In this document: piece by piece, positions 25,687-34,225 of the stretch
Layout of the letters: the number at the start of each line of letters is the position of its first letter
How positions within the stretch are numbered: the stretch's first letter is position 1
Source of the DNA: a virus
Virus record (IMG/VR): IMGVR_UViG_3300009008_002419
Location: 1-64,000 of that record
Direction: 5' to 3' (one strand)
Length of the DNA: 64,000 nucleotides
The notes under the pieces: generated by a model
Told to the model about the DNA's origin: nothing
Database searches by the model: none
The model's input: only the letters and a program-made list of their open reading frames with translations
Position numbers and translations under genes: made by a program

Positions 25687-25698
25687 TTTAATTAAAAC

Positions 25699-25727
25699 TT
25701 GACAAAATCTGTAACTTAAAGTATATT
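25699..25727 (+). promoter_or_regulatory. Consensus promoter for a leaderless mRNA
   Basis: TTGACA (25699-25704), exactly 17 bases, TATATT (25722-25727). The ATG at 25734 lies six bases after the -10 box. Confidence 0.75.
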
Positions 25728-25733
25728 ACTAAC

Positions 25734-25901
25734 ATGAGACTTATACCCTTTCCTCCCGAAGAAGATTTGAATAGAAGAACGGAAGAACCTACCGAAGACC
25801 AAATAGTTCGGGAGGTTTTGGATAATTATAGAGATAAAGATTCTCTTCATACTTTTTTAAATAAGGATATATCTCTGACTAAACGCATAAAGGGTATCTA
25901 A
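25734..25901 (+). CDS. 55-residue hypothetical protein, leaderless
   Basis: ATG at 25734 to TAA at 25899, next to a consensus promoter and with no ribosome site. The protein starts with a Pro-rich segment (IPFPPEE) and is otherwise charged helix. It is the first gene of the tail sheath/tube unit and ends one base before the next ATG. Confidence 0.5.
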   Translation: MRLIPFPPEEDLNRRTEEPTEDQIVREVLDNYRDKDSLHTFLNKDISLTKRIKGI

Positions 25902-25902
25902 T

Positions 25903-26892
25903 ATGCCACGAACTTATGATTACTGGTATGGCGGAGACTCTGCTCCTGATGGAGACTGGCTAGAAACTTCAGTTTATAAACAGACGAATAATGCTGTTTT
26001 AGACATTAAAAAGATTTTTATTAGTTTTGCTCAAAAGTATTTTGAAAATCATATTCGATTTACTTGGAACTCTGATTTACGAACAACTAAATTAATTGTT
26101 GCTGATAAGAATGCTATTGAATTAGAGGTTTTAGATACAAAGCCAGGAGTTATACTATCGAGGGGTGCTCATCGTTGGGCAATGGTCGCTGGTCAAAAAG
26201 GTATTGGTGAAACTAAAAAAGATTTTATGTTTCCTGATGGTATCGAGACACTTGAAGGCGCTCTAACGGATACTGATTTATCTCGACAAGAATACAAAGA
26301 TTTAATTGAAGGTACAGTAACCTTTAATTGTATCTCCCGTAATGGCTTACAAGCTGAAGAAGTTGCGAATGAATTGTTCATGGCTTTAACAGTCTTTAAA
26401 GCTGAAATTAAAAAGCACGGAATCCATATGATTCATGGAATTACTATGGGTGAAGAAGGAATTGTTCGTTCAAATTCTGGTATTGAGTTAGAAGTAGTAC
26501 CGGTTACTTTACAATATTCTGCTCAACGAACTGTTACATCATCAATGAAAACTTATGACATGGTTGTAACTTATGATGATGAAACAATTTATGAAGGAAT
26601 TCATTATAGAGTTTCTCCTGCTGCAAGTGGTTTAGATTATGACACACTTGTATTTAGAACGATTCCACCAGATGGAACTGAAATTATTGCGACCTATGCA
26701 AACTTAATTACACTCGAACAAGTTGTGGATGATGTGTCATCGCAGGTTGATGAAGACGGCGAAAATTATGAGTTTAATTTAAGTACTCGTGCATACGGTT
26801 ATTATAAAATTGTTCGTGATATTTGGGTAACAACAGATATTTTAAATAGTGGGATTGAAGAAGAAACAGTAGTGAGTGGTATATGGCCTTAG
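25903..26892 (+). CDS. Putative tail completion protein
   Basis: 329 residues, mixed strand and helix, with two likely domains (about 1-210 and 215-329). It lies upstream of sheath and tube, where myoviruses encode tail terminator and completion proteins. No signature motif. Confidence 0.45.
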   Translation: MPRTYDYWYGGDSAPDGDWLETSVYKQTNNAVLDIKKIFISFAQKYFENHIRFTWNSDLRTTKLIVADKNAIELEVLDTKPGVILSRGAHRWAMVAGQKGIGETKKDFMFPDGIETLEGALTDTDLSRQEYKDLIEGTVTFNCISRNGLQAEEVANELFMALTVFKAEIKKHGIHMIHGITMGEEGIVRSNSGIELEVVPVTLQYSAQRTVTSSMKTYDMVVTYDDETIYEGIHYRVSPAASGLDYDTLVFRTIPPDGTEIIATYANLITLEQVVDDVSSQVDEDGENYEFNLSTRAYGYYKIVRDIWVTTDILNSGIEEETVVSGIWP

Positions 26893-27746
26893 AGAAACAA
26901 GCTTATTCTGCAATTTTAGCTCGTTTAGCGCCTTTACTTAAGCATCTTGGTAAATTACGCAATGTTGGTAAAGCCACGGATGTTGGTGAAAGTGCGTATA
27001 AGGGATTTAAAGGTGCTAAAGGATTGGGCAGGGGCGGTACTGGTTTTGTAGCTTCGTATCGATCTGCTTTATCACAAGCACGCAAGTTTGGTTATAAGGG
27101 TGTAGCTAAGTGGGGACGCAATAGTTATAATGTTGGCCCTCGCGCAAGTTCGCGTGTGAATACTTTTGCTAAGGCACAACGTGCAGGACGATTAGCAGAG
27201 AGATCTAAAGGTAGTATAACGGGTGCTCCAATTCGTTTCTTACAAAAGGGTATTGGTGAAGTTGCTTATGCAACCCGTAATCCTTTCAGATTCGCTAAAG
27301 ATTTTGGCCGCCACATAGACAAAAAAACTATTAGCATTTCTAAGGCTACTGGTAAAAAACCACAGCTTTATGAACGTGGTGGACAGACATTTTTTAAGCC
27401 TAAGTTAGGCAAAGAGAGAAAAGTATTAGGTTTTACATCAAAGGGTGATGCGATTGTAAAACGTAATGTAGGTGGAAAAACTGTTGCTCTCGGTTTTTCT
27501 GGACCTGGTTTTGGAGCTCAAGAATTACTTTTTAAGAAAGACCAACATGGTAACCCACTTACCATGAACCAACGTCGAAACAAAGCTCTAAAAGAAACAG
27601 TACTGTGGTCAGCTGCTCCTAAATTTACTGGAACAGCGTTAATTGGCAAAATAGTTGTAGACAGTGGAAAATTTTTAACGAGCATGAACAAACAAGCAAG
27701 TCTAGACGATCTAGGCTTTAAAAAACAACTAACCAAATTAAAATAA
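26883..27746 (+). CDS. Basic cargo-like protein
   Basis: 287 residues, strongly basic and Gly-rich. Leu3-Glu-Lys-Gln-Ala7 lies at the N-terminus and MNKQA near the C-terminus (about 271-275), both matching the processing motif; the C-terminal 17 residues would be released by a cut there. It starts 10 bases inside the previous gene. Likely an internal virion protein. Confidence 0.5.
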   Translation: MALEKQAYSAILARLAPLLKHLGKLRNVGKATDVGESAYKGFKGAKGLGRGGTGFVASYRSALSQARKFGYKGVAKWGRNSYNVGPRASSRVNTFAKAQRAGRLAERSKGSITGAPIRFLQKGIGEVAYATRNPFRFAKDFGRHIDKKTISISKATGKKPQLYERGGQTFFKPKLGKERKVLGFTSKGDAIVKRNVGGKTVALGFSGPGFGAQELLFKKDQHGNPLTMNQRRNKALKETVLWSAAPKFTGTALIGKIVVDSGKFLTSMNKQASLDDLGFKKQLTKLK

Positions 27747-27794
27747 TTTTAATCGGGTGCTCCTGTTGTAAAACATTAATAATGGAGGAAATGT

Positions 27795-29483
27795 ATGGCG
27801 TACGTCAAACCAGGCGTTGAGATTACCCAGATACAAGCTAGTATCACTCCTGTTCTGATTGCTCCAGATCTTGAAGCGTTAATCCTGGGGGCAGGATTTC
27901 ACTGGCAAGATCCGACTTTGGACGATTCAGAGTATGCTACGGAATTTGTAGCAGGTGATGGTGATTTAGTTATTGCTCTATCTGGATATGACGCTGACTA
28001 CTATGATATAAGTAATGCTGACGATGGAAAACTCGTTATTGTAGACTTATATGTTACATCTGGTGAGTATGCTGGCTATACGTACCATTATAATGCGTCT
28101 GAAACTGATGGAAATGATATAAGCACTGCTGATGCAAACATCGAAGTAGATACGACAGCAAATACAGTGACAATTTCAAGTGGAGTTTCTCTTCCTGCCG
28201 ACTTTATTGGTGCAGATGAAGACTATGTAATTCCACGAGCCAAGGCTAGTGTTGGATACCGTTCACTTAAAACGGATCTTAATGTTTTAAGATCTATTGA
28301 ACGTATTTCTGATATCCGTACCACAATTGGCGAAATTGTTTCTTGGAATCCTTTAGCTTTTGGTACTTACCTAGCACAGGCTAATGGGTCTGTTTCTATT
28401 AATATCTATGGCGTTGCTTCGGATAGTGGTGGCCTTGAGCCTGAAGATTACGCTTCAGCTCTTGATGAGTTAGAACCACACGAGATTTATGCAATTGCTC
28501 CTATGGAAAGTAATTGGCCTAGTTTTGCTGCAACATTAGCTAACCACGTTAATGAGCAGTCTGAGGCTATTAATAAACATGAGAGAATTGGTATTGTAAA
28601 CCTTGAAATTCCGGATTCAAACGATTATCAGCAAACAGATGTTAATAAACTATTAACATCTGAAGAGATTAAAGCTCGAAACTTTGCTTACGGTTACAGA
28701 CGTTTATTCTCTACTCATCCTGACGTTGCTTACGTTCAGGAAACTCGTCATATTTCAACTATTTACCCTGAATGGATTCAGGCATCTTTCGATTCATTCG
28801 TAGATATTACGTTTACGGATTGGAACGCTTATGCTAAATTCACGGCCAATATTACTCTTGCTGACGGTACTAAGTACTGGAAGAATGATAATATTACTAC
28901 GGCTATGGTTACTAACATGTTGAATAACGGTATTGATGAGTTGTCTGTTCTTGTACCTGTACCTGGTTTTTACTATGGTGCTTGTATTGCAGGACAGGTT
29001 GCTGGAGAAGAACCTTCACAGCCACTGACTAATGTTCCCGTTGCTGGTCTGTTAAAGACCCACGGATCCCAGGATTACTTCTCTGAAGAAAATCTGAACA
29101 CTATGGCTGAAGGTGGTACATATATAATGACACAAGCGGCGCCAACCGCTCCAATTGTGTCAAGGCATCAGATGTCAACAGATGTAAGTTCTATTGCAAA
29201 ACGCGAACTATCTGTTACTAAAGCATTAGATTTTACTTCAAAATTTATTCGAAATGGACTAAGACCGTACATTGGCCGGTATACTATAACTCCTGCTTTC
29301 TTACGTTTAATCAACGGTATTCTTGTTGGTCAAGGACGTTGGTTAGTACGTGAGGGACACTTAAACGACTTCCGAGTTGAAAGTGTAATTCAAGACCCTG
29401 TACAGCCAGACACTATTCTGGTTGAAGTTACAGTACTTGTTAAGTATCCTGTCAACTACATTAAGATCCAATTAATATTCTAG
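27795..29483 (+). CDS. Tail sheath protein
   Basis: 562 residues. The N-terminus YVKPGVEITQ and the C-terminal block (about 450-562) with RRxLSVTK-like helix, RNGLRPYIGR and a strand pair ending VNYIKIQL match contractile-tail sheath proteins. The middle insert is variable, as usual. GGAGG ribosome site at 27783. It is followed directly by the tube gene, the standard sheath-tube order, and proves a contractile tail. Confidence 0.85.
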   Translation: MAYVKPGVEITQIQASITPVLIAPDLEALILGAGFHWQDPTLDDSEYATEFVAGDGDLVIALSGYDADYYDISNADDGKLVIVDLYVTSGEYAGYTYHYNASETDGNDISTADANIEVDTTANTVTISSGVSLPADFIGADEDYVIPRAKASVGYRSLKTDLNVLRSIERISDIRTTIGEIVSWNPLAFGTYLAQANGSVSINIYGVASDSGGLEPEDYASALDELEPHEIYAIAPMESNWPSFAATLANHVNEQSEAINKHERIGIVNLEIPDSNDYQQTDVNKLLTSEEIKARNFAYGYRRLFSTHPDVAYVQETRHISTIYPEWIQASFDSFVDITFTDWNAYAKFTANITLADGTKYWKNDNITTAMVTNMLNNGIDELSVLVPVPGFYYGACIAGQVAGEEPSQPLTNVPVAGLLKTHGSQDYFSEENLNTMAEGGTYIMTQAAPTAPIVSRHQMSTDVSSIAKRELSVTKALDFTSKFIRNGLRPYIGRYTITPAFLRLINGILVGQGRWLVREGHLNDFRVESVIQDPVQPDTILVEVTVLVKYPVNYIKIQLIF

Positions 29484-29495
29484 GGAGGAATGTAA

Positions 29496-30176
29496 ATGGC
29501 TCAAAAAACTTTAGATCAGTGGAATTTTAAGGAAGAAGCTGTCCAGGACCTTGGTTCTGTTGATAACTTAGTATCTTCCGAATCTATTGTTGTATTAGCT
29601 GGTCCTCCTGTGTTGGATATGTCGACAGTACAGTCTACACTGATTCCAATTGGACTAGTAGAAAATGCAACAGTAACACAGAATAAACAGATGCAGCAAT
29701 TATGGGAAATTGGTTCTCGTAAACCTTTCTTTGTTCCCGGAAGAACCTTTATTCAGGCAGGACTCACACGAGTTATGTTTGATGGTCAGTCTTTATTAAA
29801 GGCTATGTACCAAATGAGTGATCTTCTTGGTGGAGAGGATGGAAGCGGCTGGCCCGCTTCTGCTGATATGGACGAAATTCCTGGATGGCCTTATGACCCG
29901 GATGAAGAAGACCCTTCCGCTCGCGGTGAGTTCTTCATTAACCTGGCGTCTCAGTTCTTTAACTATCCTTTAGGACTTGGTTTCGTAATCAAGGATCAGG
30001 AGGAAGAGAACTATGGTGGGTTCTATCTGGAAGAGTGTTATATTCAGAATCACCAATTCACTGTACAAGCTAATCAAACTGTTGTTCTTGAAAATTCAGG
30101 CTTAAGAGCTTCGAAGATTGTTCCGATCGAATTAGATACTAAGATTGGTTTAAAAACTTACGGCGGATCTCTATAA
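29496..30176 (+). CDS. Tail tube protein
   Basis: 226 residues. Strand-rich, with VTQNKQMQQLWEIGSRKPFFVPG near the start as in tube proteins of T4-like and larger myoviruses. It follows the sheath and is the last right-going gene, ending before the strong hairpin. GGGAGG ribosome site. Confidence 0.75.
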   Translation: MAQKTLDQWNFKEEAVQDLGSVDNLVSSESIVVLAGPPVLDMSTVQSTLIPIGLVENATVTQNKQMQQLWEIGSRKPFFVPGRTFIQAGLTRVMFDGQSLLKAMYQMSDLLGGEDGSGWPASADMDEIPGWPYDPDEEDPSARGEFFINLASQFFNYPLGLGFVIKDQEEENYGGFYLEECYIQNHQFTVQANQTVVLENSGLRASKIVPIELDTKIGLKTYGGSL

Positions 30177-30206
30177 TTTAAGCTAGAAAGAATTTATTTA
30201 AGAATT

Positions 30207-30239
30207 AGCCCACCCTAGTACTCCTAGGGTGGGCTTTTC
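30207..30239 (+). terminator. Converging terminator between the two arms
   Basis: AGCCCACCCTAG (30207-30218) pairs perfectly with CTAGGGTGGGCT (30224-30235) around TACTC, followed by TTTTCATT on the plus strand. On the minus strand the flank is TAATTCTT, weaker, so it may also stop leftward transcripts. Confidence 0.9.
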
Positions 30240-30347
30240 ATTGGTGAGGCAGCAGAGAGGCTTCATTACGGCCCAGGATGCTGCAACATCCCGCCGAGGG
30301 CACGGGCTATTAACTCCGTACGTAAGTCAGCATCATACTACCTCAAG
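30236..30347 (-). ncRNA. Structured G+C-rich RNA element
   Basis: Non-coding and G+C-rich. On the minus strand TGAGGTAG and CTGCCTCA close the element with a G-U pair that becomes a mismatch on the plus strand, favouring minus-strand transcription. Inside are TACGG/CCGTA, GCCC/GGGC and the hairpin GGATG-TTGCAG-CATCC. A GGTATAAGAAT motif lies just upstream (30348) and the bidirectional hairpin just downstream. No tRNA cloverleaf. Family unknown. Confidence 0.45.
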
Positions 30348-30358
30348 ATTCTTATACC
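30348..30358 (-). promoter_or_regulatory. GGTATAAGAA motif, minus-strand site 3
   Basis: GGTATAAGAAT, the same 11 bases as the start of sites 1 and 2, overlaps the stop codon of the Nmad1-like gene and points into the structured RNA. Confidence 0.45.
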
Positions 30359-30675
30359 TAAAAAGTATCAGGTTTTCCCCATTTGTCTTCGAGCAATAAT
30401 AGTGTTATTACTGCGTAATTTGCCAAGTCTTCGAGAGTGTCAATAATTTTTTCATCTGGGATGGCAGGGCGATTTTCATCCCATAGCAAAGTCTTAAGTC
30501 TAGAGACTTTGTCCCAAATTCTAACGTAACACCCTTTTGCACCCAGTGCCCCGATGTTGTCAGCTCCATAATCATGGTTTTTAGATTTAGCTAATTTATA
30601 TAGTGCAATTAACTCTGTTTCAAAGTGACCTAGAGTTTCATCAACATCTTTTTCTATTAAATTTAGTGTACCCAA
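30358..30675 (-). CDS. Nucleotide-modification-associated protein (DUF1599/Nmad1-like)
   Basis: 105 residues from a TTG inside the polymerase stop region (13-base overlap); no in-frame ATG exists. The pattern KNHDYGADN, then RIWDKVSRL and IIDTLEDLANYAVI matches the DUF1599/Nmad1 family, linked by genome context to phage nucleotide or base metabolism. Last gene of the left-going arm. It hints that the phage may alter its nucleotides, but no base-modifying enzyme is identified nearby. Confidence 0.7.
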   Translation of the reverse strand: MGTLNLIEKDVDETLGHFETELIALYKLAKSKNHDYGADNIGALGAKGCYVRIWDKVSRLKTLLWDENRPAIPDEKIIDTLEDLANYAVITLLLLEDKWGKPDTF

Positions 30676-32432
30676 TGGTGGTCTATTTCCGGTTTAACTT
30701 CCATTTTAATGTCAGGCGCAAAGTGATTAAACGCCTTGACCATTTCTTCTTGAACTATTTGTGCTGCTTGCTCAGCATGATCTTTATGTACTTCAACTAA
30801 TATTTCGTCATGAACTACATTAACCAAATATGCATCAAGTTTTACTTCTTTAAGTGCGTCATAAACTTTGTAGAGTGCGAGTTTAGTAATACTTGCACCT
30901 GCTCCTTGGAAAGGAAAGTTTTTTGCAATATTTTCTGCATGACGCCTACTTTTTCCATTATCAAAATCAAGATTTGATAAATCTTCTCGCCTGTGGTCTA
31001 ATGGACTATAGGCATAATTTTTACTTAGGGCCTCTGCAGCAAACGACTTCATCAACGCTTTAATGCGTGGGAAATTTCGGAAGTAGTTGTACTGTAACTG
31101 CTTTGCTTCCTTAAATGGAATGTTTAATTGATTAGCTAATTTGCCTGGCCCCATTCCATACATATTCCCGAAAGTAATACTTTTGGCAGCGCCTCGTTGC
31201 ACCTTAGTTACTTCTTCATACGGGACATCAAATACTAAACTAGCTGACATACTGTGTAAGTCTTTCCTCTCTTCTAACCACTTTAAGAATTTTGGCTCTC
31301 TACTTAGGTGGATAAGCAGTCGTAATTCTTGGTTAGAAAAATCAGCTGATATAATACGATAATCTTTATTCTTGGCTGTAAAGGCAGCTCTATAAACTGC
31401 CTCACCTGGGATATTTTGGAGATTGGGTTTGTCACTAGAATAGCGCCCAGTCTCAGTTCCACCTAATTGCCAGAATGAAGAGTGTAGTCTATTAGAAGGA
31501 GTTTTTAGATGTTGATTTAAAAATTCTTCGCCATAAGTAGACACAAGTTTGGCTTGGCTGCGATAATTTAATAGAGCTGTAATTGCAGGGTGTTTAATAT
31601 TTTTTAGTACAGGTTCAGATGTACCTTTAAGATCATCTTTACCTGTTAACTTTTTTAGAACTGGTAATAGTTGTTTTGGAGAGTTAAGATTAAGAGTAAC
31701 TACCCCAAACATATCAGTTTCACAGTAAGGCTTTAGATGCCCATCTAGTTCGGCTTTGTACTCATCAACCTTTTTCTGTGCGACAACTTTTAGGGCCTTC
31801 CATTTTTCAGTGTCAACATGAATACCGTTTAGCTCTAAAGCTGAGGTGGCTCTGACTGTGTTATACTCTAATTGAGCTAAATTATACATATCACGTTCTT
31901 TTAATAATGTTGTCAGGTGCGTGAATAGTGGTATTAAATGTTCAGTGTCTTCTCTTGCATATTCTAATTGTTCCTCAGTAAAAGGATCTCCTAATTTCAT
32001 ACCTGCAAAAGAGCTTTGCTCTTCTTTGCTTATAGAGACCCCAATATACTTATCTAGCACAACATCTAAGCTATGTTTGTTCTGTCTCTTACCTTGTGAG
32101 AGGAGTAAATCTGCTAGCATGGTATCTGCTAAAGGGTTTATTTCTACTCCAAAGTTTGTAAGGGTCATTTGAAAATCATACTTAGAATTATGCATGATTT
32201 TAACAATGTCTTCAGAATTTAATTTCTCTAAAATAAGCTTTATTAATTCAGGACCTAATTTAAAGACATCTAATACAAATTGTTTATGCGCATTGCCAAT
32301 TTGTATTAATAAAACTTTGTCGGTTAATGGATCTAGTCCAGTAGCCTCTACATCATACGCTAATAGCGACTGATTTTTAATAAAGCTAAGTACTTCTTTA
32401 AGTTGTTCTTTTGTTGTAATGTAATAATCCAT
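30663..32432 (-). CDS. polA: DNA polymerase, family A, with 3'-5' exonuclease
   Basis: 589 residues, the usual compact phage form without the 5' nuclease. The exonuclease domain (about 1-190) has AYDVEATGLD with the catalytic Asp and Glu and later HNSKYDFQ. Palm motif A is SADFSNQELRLL (about 360), motif B RGAAKSITFGNMYG (about 425) and motif C VVHDEI (about 555). It replicates the phage genome. The start overlaps the stop of the sigma gene. Confidence 0.95.
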   Translation of the reverse strand: MDYYITTKEQLKEVLSFIKNQSLLAYDVEATGLDPLTDKVLLIQIGNAHKQFVLDVFKLGPELIKLILEKLNSEDIVKIMHNSKYDFQMTLTNFGVEINPLADTMLADLLLSQGKRQNKHSLDVVLDKYIGVSISKEEQSSFAGMKLGDPFTEEQLEYAREDTEHLIPLFTHLTTLLKERDMYNLAQLEYNTVRATSALELNGIHVDTEKWKALKVVAQKKVDEYKAELDGHLKPYCETDMFGVVTLNLNSPKQLLPVLKKLTGKDDLKGTSEPVLKNIKHPAITALLNYRSQAKLVSTYGEEFLNQHLKTPSNRLHSSFWQLGGTETGRYSSDKPNLQNIPGEAVYRAAFTAKNKDYRIISADFSNQELRLLIHLSREPKFLKWLEERKDLHSMSASLVFDVPYEEVTKVQRGAAKSITFGNMYGMGPGKLANQLNIPFKEAKQLQYNYFRNFPRIKALMKSFAAEALSKNYAYSPLDHRREDLSNLDFDNGKSRRHAENIAKNFPFQGAGASITKLALYKVYDALKEVKLDAYLVNVVHDEILVEVHKDHAEQAAQIVQEEMVKAFNHFAPDIKMEVKPEIDHHWVH

Positions 32433-33247
32433 TAATCGTCTTCTATATGCATTTCTAGGCGTGAAGCCCGATGTTTTTTCTGTAATTTCTCAATTACAGC
32501 TTTCTTTATTTGTCGTATTCGTTCTCTAGTTAATCCTAAATCAATCCCGATTTCTTCTAATGTGTGTCCTCGCATTTCACCAATTCCGAAATACATTTTA
32601 ATTATTTCTTGCTCACGTTCTGTGAACTCACTTAGAACATCGTCTATATCTTTTGATAGGTATTGATCTTCAAGATCTTTAGATGGTGGTGCATCATCAC
32701 TAGGCATTATTTCATGAATAGTTTTATTAGTTTGTTCATGGGGTTTATCTATATCCACATAAGTAAATAATAAGTTATCCAGTGTGTCATAAATGCCGTG
32801 CTTACTTAATTCTTGGTACAATTCTTCAATTGTAGGCGGTCGTCCCACATCCTGCTCAAGCTCAACTTTTATCTTGTTGATTTTTCCAACAAGTGAAATT
32901 TTATTAGCAGGTAATCTTATTAATCGGGACAGTTCATGAATACAATTGATTATTGATTGTCTAATCCACCAGACTGCGTAAGTTATGAATTTAATGTTGC
33001 GATCTATATCAAAGTTTTCATAAGCCTTCATTAATCCATAATTGCCTTCACCAATTAAGTCTTCTAAAGGTATGCCTTGTCCTTGGTATTGTTTTGCAAT
33101 ACTAACCACAAATCGTAAATTGGAACGAATTATCTTTTCTTTTGCTCGTTCGTTACCAGCCTTTGCTTTCACAAAGAGCAAATGTTCCTCTTCTTTAGAT
33201 AGTGGAGGAATATCTTTTATTGTTTCAAAATAGTGTGTTAGGGACAT
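32432..33247 (-). CDS. Sigma-70-family RNA polymerase sigma factor
   Basis: 271 residues with regions 1.2, 2, 3 and 4: LVSIAKQYQG-like core-binding helix and LIGEGNYGLMKAYENFD (region 2.2), ITYAVWWIRQSI (2.3-2.4), and LEEIGIDLGLTRERIRQI (4.2). It resembles primary sigma factors, so promoters with -35 and -10 boxes could be its targets. It would redirect host polymerase, perhaps to the GGTATAAGAA sites or to TTGACA/TATATT sites. Single-base overlap with polA. Confidence 0.9.
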   Translation of the reverse strand: MSLTHYFETIKDIPPLSKEEEHLLFVKAKAGNERAKEKIIRSNLRFVVSIAKQYQGQGIPLEDLIGEGNYGLMKAYENFDIDRNIKFITYAVWWIRQSIINCIHELSRLIRLPANKISLVGKINKIKVELEQDVGRPPTIEELYQELSKHGIYDTLDNLLFTYVDIDKPHEQTNKTIHEIMPSDDAPPSKDLEDQYLSKDIDDVLSEFTEREQEIIKMYFGIGEMRGHTLEEIGIDLGLTRERIRQIKKAVIEKLQKKHRASRLEMHIEDD

Positions 33248-33264
33248 GTAATTGATGATTTTAG

Positions 33265-33307
33265 ATAAAAATACCGCTGCGCATTAGTACTAGCTAACAC
33301 ACAGCGG
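33265..33307 (-). terminator. Terminator after the holin-like gene
   Basis: On the minus strand CCGCTG (33307-33302) pairs with CAGCGG (33279-33274) around an inner TTAG/CTAA hairpin, followed by TATTTTTAT. Confidence 0.75.
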
Positions 33308-33318
33308 CATTCAGATAC

Positions 33319-33597
33319 TTATTTCTTTCCGTTCTTTGCCTTTTTAGCCTCAACCGTAGGTCCGATGACCTTATTATCAAAGTTATATAAAAGGGTGGCA
33401 CCACCACCAACTAGGAATGCCTGAATTAAGAGGTCCTGGATCTGTACGCCAGCCTCCTTACCCCAAATAGCAGCAAAGACGCCACCAAGAATAAAGGGTA
33501 CTAAGGCCCACAGTCGCTGTGGTAACCATTGTTTTATATAATTTGTAATAATCGGAATAACGACTACTGCAAGAGCATAAATTGAATCAAAATCCAT
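33319..33597 (-). CDS. Putative holin
   Basis: 92 residues with two or three hydrophobic segments (about 5-20, 28-45, 55-70) and a Lys-rich C-terminus (AKKAKNGKK), the classic small-holin layout. No endolysin is adjacent, and it sits beside the E1-like gene, so a membrane partner of that system cannot be excluded. Followed by a strong terminator. Confidence 0.6.
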   Translation of the reverse strand: MDFDSIYALAVVVIPIITNYIKQWLPQRLWALVPFILGGVFAAIWGKEAGVQIQDLLIQAFLVGGGATLLYNFDNKVIGPTVEAKKAKNGKK

Positions 33598-33610
33598 CTA
33601 TGTTTTTCGG

Positions 33611-34225
33611 TTAAAATTTAAATGACCACGACGGTAAGTTCCGGTCACCACGTAACCAATTTAATAGCAACTGTGCTGCTATTGTGGCTATAATTCTATT
33701 TCCTAATTGGATACGATTTTCATTAAGTTCCCATTCTAACTGGCAACTTCCTCCATCTTCTGGATTATCTAAATTTAGTGTTTTTAACATTGCTTCGCAA
33801 GTATTTTTTTCGTGTTTTGTGAAAAAAGATACCATGGTGCTTTCAGATCTTAAATCAATCCAGTATGGATCTGTGTCTGCAATTGGATCAGAAATAAGAG
33901 TTTCAAATAGAAGCTGCCTAAAGGCTGTATTATCTACAGCACTCACAACGCAGTCATAACCCGTTATCTCTTTTGCAGTTGTAATCCTTTTTACCATTGG
34001 AGTAAACAAATAGCGAATATTCAAGGATTCCGCTTTTTGTTCTAAAATGTCTTCTTCTGTGAAGTTTTGGTAAGAAAGATTTTTGGTTTCTACGGTGTCA
34101 TCATCAGCAAAAACAAATTCACATCCCGGAAATTGTCCATGCTTTTGTAATTGAAATAAATGTTGGGCAAGCCAACTACCAATACCACCAGCACCTACGA
34201 TTAATATGTCTCTATTATTCGCCAT
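33611..34225 (-). CDS. E1-like ThiF/MoeB-family activating enzyme
   Basis: 204 residues. Gly-rich ATP loop at 10-16 (VGAGGIG), FADDDTVETKNL at 39-50 as in E1 enzymes, and AVDNTAFR. The usual Arg of the NLNRQ motif is Tyr (NLSYQ). Two Cys, 143 and 161 (GGSC), are candidates for the thioester Cys. E1-like enzymes adenylate the C-terminal Gly of a ubiquitin-like protein. The start lies 11 bases inside the JAMM gene, and a Gly-Gly-ended protein is encoded next to that. Similar trios occur in PRTRC cassettes and bacterial Bil/CBASS systems. Confidence 0.8.
   Translation of the reverse strand: MANNRDILIVGAGGIGSWLAQHLFQLQKHGQFPGCEFVFADDDTVETKNLSYQNFTEEDILEQKAESLNIRYLFTPMVKRITTAKEITGYDCVVSAVDNTAFRQLLFETLISDPIADTDPYWIDLRSESTMVSFFTKHEKNTCEAMLKTLNLDNPEDGGSCQLEWELNENRIQLGNRIIATIAAQLLLNWLRGDRNLPSWSFKF

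Noticed and set aside
30240-30350. Possible tRNA
   Set aside because: G+C-rich and folded, but no cloverleaf, no T-loop sequence and no acceptor stem of seven pairs.
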